Assembly (NCBI GenBank): GCA_038503065.1 | Contig: JBCAMK010000011.1 | Location: 1,736,001 to 1,800,000, forward strand | Length of the DNA stretch: 64,000 nt | DNA from: Paragyromitra xinjiangensis | Lineage: Eukaryota; Ascomycota; Pezizomycetes; Pezizales; Discinaceae | Direction of reading: 5' to 3' | Shown: one piece after another, positions 9,295 through 21,982 of the stretch | Position numbering within the stretch: the stretch's first letter is position 1 | Layout of the letters: each line of letters begins with the position of its first letter | The notes under the pieces: generated by a model | Database searches by the model: none | What the model was told of the DNA's origin: nothing | What the model saw: the letters and a program-made list of their open reading frames with translations, nothing else | Program-made: the position numbers and the translations under genes

Positions 9295-12200
9295 CTAGTC
9301 TAGTCCTACTTTGTTTTGACAGGCCAACAATCCTAAGGTGCCCCGCTTTTGAGGCCGTGTAAAGGTGACCGCGGCGCCAGCTTCGAGAAGCAGCTTCACA
9401 ATGCTCTCGTGACCACCTTCCGCCGCAGCCTGCAATGCCGTGCGCTCGTGATACTCTGCCGGTGCAGCGTTGACCTCAGCTTTCGCCTCCAGAAGCAGCT
9501 TCACAATGCTCTCGTGACCACCTTCCGCCGCAGCCTGCAATGCCGTGCGCCCGTGATACCCCACCGGTGCAGCGTTGACCTCAGCTTTCGCCTTCAGAAG
9601 CAGTTTCACAATGCTCTCGTGACCACCTCCCGCCGCAGCCTGCAATGCCGTGTGCCCGCCACTTGTCGCCGGTGCAGCGTTGACCTCAGCCTTCGCCTCC
9701 AGAAGCAGCTTCACAATGCTCTCGTGACCACCTTCCGCCGCAGCCTGCAATGCCGTGCGCCCGTGATACCCCACCGGTGCAGCGTTGACCTCAGCTTTCG
9801 CCTTCAGAAGCAGTTTCACAGTGCTCTCGTGACCACCTCCCGCCGCAGCCTGCAATGCCGTGCGCCCGCTATCCACTGCTGGTGCAGCGTTGACCTCAGC
9901 CTTCGCCTCCAGAAGCAGCTTCACAATGCTCTCGTGACCACCTCCCGCCGCAGCCTGCAATGCCGTGCGCCTGCTATCCACTGCTGGTGCGGTGTTGACC
10001 TCAGCCTTCGCCTCCAGAAGCAGCTTCACAATGCTCTCGTGACCACCTTCCGCCGCAGCCTGCAATGCCGTGCGCTCGTGATACTCCGCTGGTGCAGCGT
10101 TGACCTCAGCCTTCGCCTCCAGAAGCAGCTTCACAATACTCTCGTGACCACCTCCCGTCGCAGCCTGCAATGCCGTGCGCCCGCCACTTGTCGCCGGTGC
10201 AGCGTTGACCTCAGCCTTCGCCTCGAGAAGCAGCTTCTCAATGCTCTCGTGACCACCTTCCGCCGCAGCCTGCAATGCCGTGCGCCCGCCACTTGTCGCC
10301 GGTGCAGCGTTGACCTCAGCCTTCGCCTCGAGAAGCAGCTTCACAATGTTCTCGTGACCACCTCCCGCCGCAGCCTGCAATGCCGTGCGCCCGCCACTTG
10401 CCGCCGGTGCAGCGTTGACCTTAGCCTTCGCCTCGAGAAGCAGCTTCACAATGTTCTCGCGACCACCTTCCGCCGCAGCCTGCAATGCCGTGTGCCCGCC
10501 ACTTGTCGCCGGTGCAGCGTTGACCTTAGCCTTCGCCTCGAGAAGCAGCTTCACAATGTTCTCGCGACCACCTTCCGCCGCAGCCTGCAATGCCGTGTGC
10601 CCGCCACTTGTCGCCGGTGCAGCGTTGACCTCAGCCTTCGCCTCGAGAAGCAGCTTCACAATACTCTCGTGACCACCTCCCGCCGCAGCCTGCAATGCCG
10701 TGCGCCCGCTACTTGCCGCCGGTGCAGCGTTGACCTCAGCCTTCGCCTCCAGAAGCAGCTTCACAATGCTCTCGTGACCACCTTCCGCCGCAGCCTGCAA
10801 TGCCGTGCGCCCATCGCCATACTTCGCCGGTGGAGCGTTGACCTCAGCCTTCGCCTCCAGAAGCAGTTTCACAGTGCTCTCGTGACCACCTCCCGCTGCA
10901 GCCTGCAATGCCGTGCGCCCGCTATCCACTGCTGGTGCGGTGTTGACCTCAGCCTTCGCCTCCAGAAGCAGCTTCACAGTGCTCTCGTGACCACCTTCCG
11001 CCGCAGCCTGCAATGCCGTGCGCCCGCTACTTGTCGCCGGTGCAGCGTTGACCCCAGCTTTCGCCTCCAGAAGCAGCTTCACAATGCTCTCGTGACCACC
11101 TCCCGCCGCAGCCTGTAATGCCGTGCGCCCATCGCCATACTTCGCCGGTGGAGCGTTGACCTCAGCCTTCGCCTCCAGAAGCAGCTTCACAATGCTCTCG
11201 TGACCACCTCCCGCCGCAGCCTGCAATGCTGTGCGCCCATCGCCATACTTCGCCGGTGGAGCGTTGACCTTAGCCTTCCCCTTCAGAAGCAGCTTCACAA
11301 TGCTCTCATGACCACCTTCCGCCGCAGCCTGCAATGCCGTGCGCCCGCTACTCGCTGCTGCTGTGGTGTTGACCTCAGCCTTCGCCTCGAGAAGCAGCTT
11401 CACAATGTTCTCGTGGCCACCTCCCGCCGCAGCCTGCAATGCCGTGCGCCCGCCACTTGCCGCCGGTGCAGCGTTGACCTTAGCCTTCGCCTCGAGAAGC
11501 AGCTTCACAATGTTCTCGCGACCACCTTCCGCCGCAGCCTGCAATGCTGTTCGTCCGCCTTGCTCCGCCGGTACTTCTTTTTCCTGGACGCCCGCCTTTA
11601 GTAATTGCCTTACAACGATCTCCTGCCCATTCTCCGCTGCCCATTGTAATAGCGTCCTCGATCCCTGGATCACCAAAATTTCAATCGGGTCATGGCCTTC
11701 CTTGATATCTAAAATGTTAACCGCAACCGATATGCCTGTCCGGGTTGCAAGCTGCATTGACTCTGGATTTGACAAGTAAGCTGAAAGTTTGTGCTCATCG
11801 TGAAGCAAGGATGTTCCTTTGCGTTGGCGAACACTCATTAACAACGCCCCAGCTTCTTTATTTCTTGTGTCCTCCCGACATGGCCAAGGAATAACCGTCC
11901 TTGTCCATACAAGTTCCGCAAGTGTTTCCGCATTATCCAGTAATCCATTTTCGAAATAAAACCGAGCCCGATCTAGAACGACATCAGCCATACGTAATAC
12001 CCGAATGTCCACTTCTCGCGTTGCATCAAGGGCAAGGAGAAAGATTTGGCTTTCATCCATTTCTGGCTTAAATTTTGAGCAGGTAATAGCCAGATTTAAT
12101 AAACTGACAACCCGATCTTCCGATGCTTCCTGAATCGTTTCCCATCCCGAGTACACTGCATCCCAAATTCGGGAGAGATCGCTCCCGAAACCCTCTTTCA

Positions 12201-15200
12201 CCCTTTCCACAAATAGTCTTTCCGCTAGCCTTCGAAGGCGCCCCTTAGTTTCTATTGTGATGAGTAATATATAGAGTCGACTAGCTCTGGTCTTTCTGGA
12301 GTTGTGATAAAGCCACCAATCTATCTCCAAGGCTTGTTCCCATAGTCCCTCATCTTCTAACCGCTGCGCCTCTACTCTAGCTGCGCCGTAAGCCTTATGT
12401 GGAAAAGGTAGGTTTCCCACCAGTCGGAACGCCGGAATAATGTAAAAATATGCATCTTCAATAGTCCCAATACCGGATTCGCTAAAAATTGTGGTCATCG
12501 AATTCAGATCCGAATTAATAAGCCGAAATTTATCCCACCCATAGCTTTGTGAGCCCGGCGTGGCCATGGTGGACTGCTCCGAAGCTAGATCACTAATACC
12601 GCGTGTAACATCCCCACCAAGCTCTCCAGTAATCCTTGCCAAGCTGAAGATGAACCATCCGTACAAATCCTGGGCGCACAACCCCTCATGGCCACCCCTG
12701 CAGTCTATACAGATATATTTGGCCACTTTAGAGTTCTCCTGGCCATCTACACCCCCAAAGGCTTCCGTCCATCCGAAGTACTGGGCTTCACTAGATGTTG
12801 CTAGTGAAGGTATCACTAGTGAGGCTTGCACTTCGTTGTATGTAGTTTCACGGTAGGTCCAAAGTCTATAATCGAACTTAGACTCGTCGGTAGCTAGCCC
12901 GAGAAACCGAACATTCTTCAGCGCTAGCTCGCCGTCTTGCGCACGTTTTCTCTTGGCCTCCATTAAGGAAGAAGTCCAGAGACATAGCACAGCTTCCAGC
13001 TCACTCCAATCGGCCTTCCAGGCCTTCCGGTTACCATTACCATCCTTCTCCCTTTTAAGACTAAGGGCGGCTGGGAATACAGATTCTTTTCCCTTAGATT
13101 TTACCTTCACGGGAAAACACCACTTGAATTCTGCTATATCTCTCGAGTCGTCCTTTATCGTCATTTGGGCAAAAGCAAAATTCATTGTTCCTTCGATGGC
13201 GCTTTGAAGCGCTTTAATTCTGTTTCGATTTTCCAAGGTCCAATCTTCCGATAGTGTAATCAGACGAGCACGACTCTTGATTACATCCATTGCCAAATTC
13301 GACGACCCCTCGAACGATATAGATTTATCGAACTCAGTTGTGACTTCCCACGTTTCGCATTCGTTAAGATTCTTCGCAAGCCAGTCTAGTTCACACCCAT
13401 TCACTTGCTTAGGATTTTTAATGTCATTCTTATTTTCACGCTGCATATGCGCAAACGACCGCAGCGCCGTCATGGCCAAGACCGCGCCCAACTGCACAAC
13501 CGTGACCGTCGCGTGCATTGCGCGTAAGCCGACAAATTGAGCGATGAAGCCGAAAAGAGCAGTACTAATCGCAACTATAACAAGAGGGTTCCTATCCCTG
13601 TCTGACTTCTTTGATGTCATGATAATTGTTGTAGAGCGACGCCTCGCAAAGGACTCGAAGAGCTGGTCCCCAACCGTTTGGCCACCTTGCTGAAGCCATA
13701 TGATGGCGTTACGACCCTCAAGCCCAGAGTTCTGGGCAATAAGCTCCTTATTCGGTTTGTAAATAGTTTCGTCGGTGCTCGATTCAACGACCCGCGCACA
13801 CAAGAATATCCCAACAGCGAGACTCAGCGTTCCGGCTAGGAACATGGGAAAGCCATATCCTATAGGCTTGTTTCCCTTCAGAATCCCGGGCTTATATTGT
13901 ACCAATCCTGAAAATACCAAAACACTACCTTGCAGGAGGACACCCACTAGTGCAATTGCTTTCGCCATTGAACGACGTCTTCCAATGTTGATGCTAGCAT
14001 TCAATGAAAGGCTCGGAGGATTCTGACGAGCAAGGAAAGCTTCGGTGTCCGAATCTAGTCCAGCACTGGATGTTGGACCTTCATAAAAGCCGTCGCTAAC
14101 TGCTTCCGGGAGCGTGTAAATTCCGGCTTTGGCCCCTGTCTTTTCTGATTCGACATATACAAGTTGAAGAAGGACTGGTGATCCAAGAACTCGTACAACT
14201 CCTTGACCGTTCCACAGTTCACACACATCTGCCGATGTGGATGACATGAGGTCCGCCTCCACGGTCCCCCGGCTTTCTGTTGCCCTGCCTATAAGCGATC
14301 GAAAGTTGGTATTGCCTCCAACCCGAATAGCTGCAACCATGGCCGTTATGATACCCAGGGGAGCCAATGCAAAGACAAAGCTGTCGAGTAGGCTGTATGA
14401 TTCGCTTAAATATTGTTTGGTGACTTGCTCGCCGAAGAGCGCAAGGAGCGGGGCAAGATCGCTTCCAAGGTTGTTCGCAAAGTCTTCCCAAGTAGCAGTG
14501 GCGCAGCCAGCAACGATAAGAAGAAACAGTATGGCTTGTGGTACTGTAGGTGAACGGCACTTCGAAGTTGCTAGAAACTGCGAAGGTAGCGACAAATTGG
14601 CAGTATATCCAGTGTGTTTAAGGCCTGTTACCCATTCGTTTAGTAACTAAGATTCAAAAGAAGGATGGGTGTTCATACCTTCATCGACCTTTGCCATGAA
14701 ATTTCCTTGTTCCCATAAAGAATCCACATCAATCCCCTGTACAGCCATCCTACTCGTCCCCAATGCATAAACTCCCTAAATTATTATCAGCATTTATCCT
14801 CCCTCTCGACTAGAGCGGATAGTTCAAATTACCCCAGCTATGCATGGCATCACGGCGGAAAGTTCGGTGCTGCACCCATTCTGTTGGAAGCCTAATCTCT
14901 TAGGTGGTTAGCAAGCTGATGACCAAGTCAAACAAGGTAATATCAAAGAGAACATGAAAAATCACCTTCTACTTTAGGTTGCCCCTGCTCCAAGAAAGAC
15001 TCCAGCCCCATCCTCGTCAGTCCCAACACATAAGCCGCCTAAAAAATCATTAGCATTGTCATTTACCTCGTGAGCCTGGGTGATTTAATCTACCTCAAAC
15101 TTCCTTATCTGAGCGTTGTGAGCCCCTTTGCTCACATATCTACCCTCTCCGTAACCTACTTTTAATAGTCAGTAGCTATATGCGAAGATAGCTAAATAAC

Positions 15201-15372
15201 AATACCTTCTATCTCCCCCGCCCCATGCCTCTTCTCCATCCCAGGGTTTAGCTGCTCCAGCGAAAACCTCAGACCCGTGTCCACTGCCTCCAATACATCC
15301 TTTCCCTACTTAGTCATTAGCACACACAGTTCTCGCTTCTGAAAAGTGAACGCCCTTAATTACCTCAGCCAT
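9295..15372 (-). CDS. Large membrane-associated ankyrin-repeat protein (about 1,909 aa, 7 exons)
   Basis: The main exon (14624-9295) has no in-frame ATG near its 5' end. Six short upstream exons splice to it in frame and supply one: 15372-15364 (ATG GCT GAG), 15305-15206, 15155-15094, 15038-14966, 14891-14833 and 14775-14679, joined by GT-AG introns. The N-terminal half has several hydrophobic segments (ILFLLIVAGCATA, FALAPLGIITAMVAA, FLAGTLSLAVGIFLCA, VAISTALFGFIAQFVGLRAMH), so a membrane position is likely. The C-terminal third is about 22 ankyrin repeats, most reading GRTALQAAAEGGHESIVKLL and differing by only a few residues. Fungal proteins of this layout are common, and their function is unknown. 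Ankyrin repeats usually bind proteins. The extreme repeat identity implies recent copying or ongoing gene conversion. Confidence 0.85.
9350..11590 (-). repeat. Coding tandem array of 99-105 bp ankyrin units
   Basis: About 21 nearly identical units encode the ankyrin repeats, with core DNA such as gcagcctgcaatgccgtgcg on the plus strand. Length varies at the loop (APAASG, APPAKYGD, APVGYH, APAVDS, APAEYH). Two neighbouring units near 10430-10620 are virtually identical. The array stays in frame on the minus strand throughout. The long open frame on the plus strand is a by-product of the repeat. Confidence 0.9.
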
Positions 15373-17257
15373 GCTTTTCCTGCGATGCGAGTACTCTCCC
15401 TGATTCTCGGCCTAGTAATTTTGAAAAATTGCAATCCACTTGAGCGCGTTAAGGTGATTTTCAGAAGGTGTTTGATAAAGTTCGCGGGTACAATGGTGAG
15501 TGTCGATGAAGAATGAGGATAGAATCAAAGGCTCGTCTCCTACAGCGAGGCTTCGTGCTGCAAGCGTGCGTAGCTGAAACATTTGATATAGGACCGTCCT
15601 CGTATATCCTGAGGCATGCGCAGAAGTTACAGGCCAATGGGTGATTTCATACTACTCCGCCCACCTCCCGGAATTTGCACCAGCCGGGAGGACTGGACAT
15701 ACCCGATAGGACCCGCCACCATTATCCCGTAGTTCCTCTAAGCGAAATCTCAGTATACCAATAAGTCAGATCCGGAACAGGCGAGACACCTCCCTCAGGT
15801 TTTCACTGGATCAAGTCAATGCAGCTCTTTTTATGAGGAGTCAGTTTTCCAAACCATAACAACAACGGAGACCCGACCCAGATGCGATTGGCGGCCACCC
15901 GCCCGAAAAATTACACCTATATTGCTAGAGGCAAACCCGATGGTCCGCCAGACTTCCTAAGAAGGACCATGGCAATCACTGACGTCGCTTTCGATTGCCG
16001 CTTCAAAGAACTACCCCTTTCGTTATTGGCGGTTGTTCAGTGCACCTCAACAACTTGTTGCAGGCTTCACTTGACGTTGCAAAAGTTGGCCGGCCCACGA
16101 CGGGTAAGTAAATATGCCAAGCCGAGGCTGAAAATAAACTTTGTCCCACAGAGATAACGCAACCTCACGCCCACATCTTAGCGCCTTGACGGCAAGCTTC
16201 TGAGCGAAAACCCCCAAATGAGTAGAACTAAGGCCAGGTACAATATCAAGCCATAGATGCCCCCTATAAAGTAATGTCACGCCCATCTCCATTGCCCCGT
16301 ACAGATTGCTGCATCACACATTCCCCATCAAACTCTAGCGCCCAAGATAACTTAGTGTACCACTAAACCCTAGCGACTACATACATCTTCCACATGAATC
16401 CGGTCCCGAAGGCCGCTTCGCACCACAGGATATGTTTGAGAACGATCCTAGCACAATAGTTGCTCATACAGCCTTCTGTGAAGAAAGCAAAAACTAAGGG
16501 AAAAGAGAGACGAGTCGTATCGCAAGAACATCAAGCTGGTAGTGAAGCATAAAGCCTCTGGAATATGTCATCTTCCATCTTCTCTCACTTCCAGCCACGC
16601 CCCCAAATGAGTCAAATCCACTTCTCTAAAGGATATAAAACGCTAGTCACGAGACCTACTACCAGTGATGCTAGGGCAGAATGCACCTACGAACAGGGAG
16701 CAAACCCGAATATCAACAATGAGGCCCGAGAAAAGCCGGTCTCCCTTGCACTAACAGCGGGACTATCAATATTTACGACGTAGGTCTAGACACTACGAAC
16801 AAACTACGGAGGATGCAGGCCGGTCCGCAGAGGCAGTTCCTGCAGCAGAAGTTCCAGCGAATTTTTCACATCCACATCAGATCCCCCCAGGCTAGAGGCG
16901 GTATTGACTTTCGTTCTAGGTTGCACTAAATGTCCATAGCGTTCCTTCATTGCCTTCTAGTCAGACTCCAGCCCCGAAATTTCCTTAGGCCAGTGAGGGT
17001 TCCTGAGAGAATGCCTCCTCCGAGACCGTTAAAACTGTTACTACAACCCATAAAGATACAGCAGAAGCAGCTTCTAGTGAGGTAGATATTTAGATCTTAT
17101 ACTCCCGCCACGCCGAAGGTGTCAATATAATTAACCTTATTACTATAGCAATGAGATTATAGGTTCATTATCGTTCCCACTACCTCCGATTACTACTCAC
17201 CGTACGTGATTTCTATGGTGTAACAGTGGTTAAACCCTGCTGTTAAAATATAATTTT
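15373..17257. other. Gene-poor region upstream of the ankyrin gene
   Basis: It begins with the upstream region of the ankyrin gene. At about 16680-16780 a plus-strand frame reads EQGANPNINNEA, which resembles one ankyrin repeat, but nothing around it extends the match. No complete gene is supported. Confidence 0.35.
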
Positions 17258-17869
17258 CGGCGAACATGCAGAATAACACAGATATCGAGCAGTATGGTGT
17301 AGAATAACACACAATCTAAATTGACACACCATTGATTATGTATATATATTGAGATCTAGATATATGTACTTATGCTATCAGCTACATGTAGTCTCGCACC
17401 GCCATTCGTTCGCTCTAAATAGGGGGTTGGCCGAGCTCTCTTATTTTAGAAGGGTCGGCATGTGACAAGTCGGCTGCGAGACTAGCTATCAGCATCCGCC
17501 CAGTCAACACAGCAAATCTCGTGTTTGCTCAAGAATGCCTGCCCCTCAATTGCAACTTCAAAGACTTCATGGTCGACCTCGTACTGTCAGGAAGCAAGCT
17601 GGGAAAAAGGAAGGCAGAGTAATATCTCTGGAGTTTCACTTCCAGATCCTCCTGAGCATGCTCTACAGCACTGCAGCCAATGTAAACTGCCGGGACATAA
17701 AAAAACACACCTGTCGTTCACCTCTTCTACTGTTGCTTGCAATATAAATACCAGTAGATCGAGAACAGGATCGAAAAAAAGGGGATCCTTTGTCACGGTG
17801 TGTCAATTTGGATTGTATGTTATTCTACATCATACCGCTCGAGATCTGTGTTATTCTGCATTTTCGCCG
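17258..17869 (+). mobile_element. Non-autonomous Mutator-like element (MULE), 612 bp
   Basis: 73-bp terminal inverted repeats (17258-17330 and 17797-17869) differ at about six positions and start CGGCGAACATGCAGAATAAC / CGGCGAAAATGCAGAATAAC. A perfect 9-bp direct repeat TATAATTTT (17249-17257 and 17870-17878) flanks the element, the duplication length typical of Mutator. Inside, one frame reads GRPRTVRKQAGKKEG and a shifted frame reads HCSQCKLPGHKKTH. The two look like the basic tail and zinc knuckle (C-x2-C-x4-H) at the C-terminus of MULE-type transposases. The element is therefore probably an internal-deletion derivative of an autonomous MULE. It cannot move without help from elsewhere. Confidence 0.88.
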
Positions 17870-17962
17870 TATAATTTTATTACAACCATCGACGCAGCTC
17901 ACGATCCGAGCATGTACCGAACAAAAGTATGTGAATTCTATGTACTACGGGTGTAGGGGACA

Positions 17963-18168
17963 GTCTGTCACCAGGTGGCGGTACTAGCGGTGGTGCTTCT
18001 CTTCACGCTCAATACTCTGCAGCTTTGCTTCTCTTTGGTTAAGTAACCTTTAATCCGCCCTACCCCTAAAGCCTCTCTACTTACTGTAAAATTTTGAGGG
18101 CTTCTCCGGTCCCGAGTTGAGTTGGTGGTCAAGTTTCGCACTGCCAGTACTACCACTTGGTGACAGAC
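17963..18168 (+). mobile_element. Short inverted-repeat element (about 206 bp, MITE-like)
   Basis: The left end GTCTGTCACCAGGTGGCGGT and the reverse complement of the right end GTCTGTCACCAAGTGGTAGT match over about 28 bp with some mismatches. It sits 85 bp from the MULE. No clear target duplication could be defined, and the outer ends may extend a few bases further. There is no coding sequence. Confidence 0.6.
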
Positions 18169-21100
18169 CCTTTTTTTATTTTTATAACGAGTTTATTATA
18201 ACTAGAAACACTAGCTACAAAAGAATAGACCTTGAGAGGGTATTCATCCCACAGCATGGGAAGGTGGCAGACTTTCCTTCACCCCCGAAGTATAGTCATG
18301 TATAAGTATTCCGTATAAAAATGAGTTAGCACTTTATTGTTAGCACTTTATTTTCCCCCCTCACAGACATAAATCCCTAAGGGCGGAGAATCCTTTCGTC
18401 TCCCTCATTTTTCACCACTCGAGCATAAGCAGTCAGCCAAAAACCAGCCAGAAGCAGCGAGGGCGCCAATATGGCCCCCCCCATCAGAGACGAAATACAT
18501 CGGCAATTTTATATACTAGCAGATGAGATTTTGACTATCATGAGTATCAAATCACCAGATATCAGCTCATTGGACTTTTTCCAAGATCGAGCCACATCGA
18601 GTGATATACTGTGATTATAAATCTCTCTTCCCTTATTTTTTAATATTTTTCGGGAGGTTGTCCTATTCACTGATCAATCTATCACTAAGTGATAACAATA
18701 CACAAATCTAGAAAAAATCTCTTCTCATTTTCTTTCCATGGAACTGCATGAGTCATAACCTCCATACCTCTGATTCCCCTAATATTACCGACACAACGGA
18801 CCGATGCCCCAAGAGAACCACCCATCAATTGAAAGGACAACCGCTATATAAGCAAATATACCACACCTCCATACCCAAGCGCCAAAACTCAGGAGGCTGT
18901 CAGTAATGCCCAATGAACCCCCGCCCCCGCCATAGCCTAAGGACTGGATGCGGGTATGAACTATCAATCAATCAATCAATCAACCCCCGCCCCCAAGTCT
19001 AGGCTGCTAAAGCAACTTCGTTACTACCCCTTAAGCCACTTACATTCTAGATATGCAGCCTCAAACCTAAGGACAGTCGCGCAAAGACCGATTGCCAATT
19101 TGCGCCGTGAGGTGATGCAGCCACGACCTTAGCGTACCAACGTCATTCTATAATGAACCCTTTAACACCCTGCTGTCCGGGGGAACTTAAATTAAAAACT
19201 AGTGTCGAAAACCAGAAAACCCCATGGGCCCAGCCCCCATTTCATAGTCGAACAATATTTCAATAATACTCTGCAGCGTACCCCCATCATATTAACTTCT
19301 ATAATAAACGAAAGATTTGATTTTATCTTCAGCCCAACATCAAGATAGATGCAAGTCAAACAAAATCCCAAAGAAAAAGGCCGATTTCCTCAAAACAAGC
19401 TCTTATTTCGTTCTCCTCTGACTGCTGTATAATATGCTGCTAGCACCTTAAAAGCTATCCCGCCTGGAAAATAAGTCCGCGAAATCAGGCCTGTGTATAA
19501 GTTTGATTCTTTTGTAGAGTATTTTTTAGTTCTATTCATTGTGTTTTGTTCGTTTTGCTCCTTTTTGCTACACGTTCGAAACTAGGGCCATGGATTCACG
19601 TGATCACCCACTATAAACATCTTCTTGGTAAAGATGGAGACGTAGTGTATGTTAAGCGTACCAATAATCCGAGTGATCGGATGTGCTTAGTGATCTACCC
19701 ATCTATCTCCCTAGACCTACTGTGGGATAGCGTTGCCCAACGGCCAACAGAGCATGTAAACAGTGTAGGCAGTGAAAAGTTTATGCATAGGAACGAAGTC
19801 TATATATTGGGCCTATACTACAGCTACAGTCAAGTTGAGAAAATCAATCAAGCCCTCCCTCTTCTCTACTTCCCGGTCCCCATATTATACAACAGCCTAA
19901 GCGTAATAAAAGTCGAGTGAGCCATGGTGATTAAAAACACTTTTCAGGAAAACTCTGATTGGAGCGGAAAAATTACGCTACACCTAAACCCTCTTAGCCC
20001 TAGTTAGTACATGGCGTTGACACTGCACAAGTATCTACTCCCCTTACCTCAATCCATCTATCTCAATCGAGATCCGACCGTGGGCCAGCAGAACGCCAAG
20101 TTCAAAATGAAGCTTGGGTCCCCGAGCCGTGGACGGGAGCGGCACTTGAGATCGGTATACGAAACCTTCCAAGTTTCAAAATAGCGAGCTGGCCTCAACA
20201 ATTGCAAACTCGCCGGAGATGGTAACAAAAGCGGTCCTTTCTAAACTCTTAGGAGGAGTGACAAGATTAATCCTGTCATGCGTTGGTCCCGCAGGTTTCT
20301 ATAACATCGCTTGCGCGGTTATTCTTACTATAGGTACATCGCCGTTGCCGAAGTTGGGGGGATCGCGATGGATGGACGATTTGAAAGCGCAGTTGTCACC
20401 CGACCGATGGCACTGGTGGTTGCGTGAATCCACGCGTCGTCCTTTTATGCGTGACAGATCACACTATCAATTTCCCATTCGAGCACGGCCATAGACGTTG
20501 AACTAGCCACGGAATTTTCTGGAATGCAGGTGCGCATCACCGATCATCACTCTACGTTGAACATCAATGTTGATCCATGCACCTCGAAACTCCATATCTT
20601 GATGTTTACGTGCTAAATATTTTATTCCCGCAACGTTCTCGACTTTAGGTTGCGTTGTGTATCTCATTGTGACATTTCTGCGGCTTTTCCCGAAGGAAGA
20701 AATACCGCTCAATTCTTGGATTCTAATATGCATGGGCGACGAAGAAAGTGGTGGAAGTCCAAGAGAATAGAAAAACAAGAACACGGTAATAACCCTAACC
20801 CTTATCGGAGCCCACGGGATGTTTTTTCGCATTTCATCTATTATCCTGTTCCACAGCATGCGCATCCTCCGTCTTTTCCTAAAGACAATATCCTATTTTG
20901 GCTATTTATAGCTTTAGAAAAGCACCTGTCATTAAAATATTTTCGTCCAAGGCCGGTGATAATTTATTTCGAGATGATCATGCAGCCAAGTGACTCTGGT
21001 AGGAGTCGAGCAGGAGAGTAATCCAGCCCAGACTCTACTGCATTTGCTTGTCCCGAAGTGAGAAGCCTAAAAGTCCCGTCTAGCCTGCAATAAATCACCA

Positions 21101-21980
21101 GTTAACAAAGGATGAGCAGTGAGACGAGATTTGCGAGAGAACAGGCATCGCTCCAGCTCCCGTACTCTACCAGCTCGATGAGAATATTTTTGCCCCCCAC
21201 AGCTAAGGCTCCAGAATGGTTGGTTGGCCCGCTCGCGCTCCGAGAGCTGAAACCAAGCCCATAAAGTTTAATTCCAATCCCATTCCGCGATGTGAAGTCG
21301 ACAAGCCAACCGTTGAGTGTTTCACTGAAGGTCAGAGTCAAAAAACGTGAGACATCTAGGATACCACCATACCTATTCGTATTCCATGCCGAACGTTTTC
21401 TCCGAAACCTTAAAGCTGTTCTATCCTGTAAGGCTCTCGATGATTCACGGCCAATCACTCGACACGCCTTCCAACGACATCAGGATACAATTGCCTAACC
21501 CTGGAAACCCGACTACACGTAAGCAGAGTATAGCTATCACGCGCCCTCCACGGACTCGGGATATATGCACCCGGTATATAGCTGGGTAGGTTCCTGCCCA
21601 CGGCAACATGCACGTTACGGTTATCCGGGTTCCAGCTCTGGCCTATCTCGGCACGCTTGTATACGTATATATAAGCCCATATAGAAATTTCTGATGTCGA
21701 CCGAATGAATCCCCCCCATCCCATAGAGTAATTTCTTATCTCCGGCCGTATGCAGGGTCTCTCCCGTCTGAAGTTGCATTTAGAATTACTGTGGGGCAGT
21801 AGGCACCAGCGTCTGCTACAGCTCGAGGCCCACACGCTCTTGCGAAATCGAAGTGAACTTTGTCTTAAACTAACTGATTAGTAGCTATGGGATGTATGTA
21901 TCATAAGGCACCATAATACATGTCAGACATGAACCAACCCGTGCGTTCTCACGTGTCCGCATCTAACTCCCGAGAATGGT
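18169..21980. other. Gene-poor region
   Basis: No gene is recognised on either strand. A short (tcaa)n tract lies at about 18965-18983. The frame at 19546-19920 (124 codons) shows no family signature, no splicing context and no homologue elsewhere in the window. A telomere-like ccctaaccc appears at about 20794, probably by chance. Confidence 0.4.
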
Positions 21981-21982
21981 AG

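Noticed and set aside
9349..11118. 589-codon open frame on the plus strand
   Set aside because: It is the antisense shadow of the ankyrin array. Repeated units without stops in that phase keep it open, and it has no start or splice context of its own.
16565..16783. Ankyrin-like EQGANPNINNEA scrap
   Set aside because: One partial repeat only; neighbouring sequence gives no second repeat in any frame.
19546..19920. 124-codon plus-strand frame
   Set aside because: Open and moderately protein-like, but no family signature and no supporting context.
20794..20810. Telomere-like ccctaaccc words (also 22258 and 60063)
   Set aside because: Single units, not arrays; insufficient for an interstitial telomere claim.
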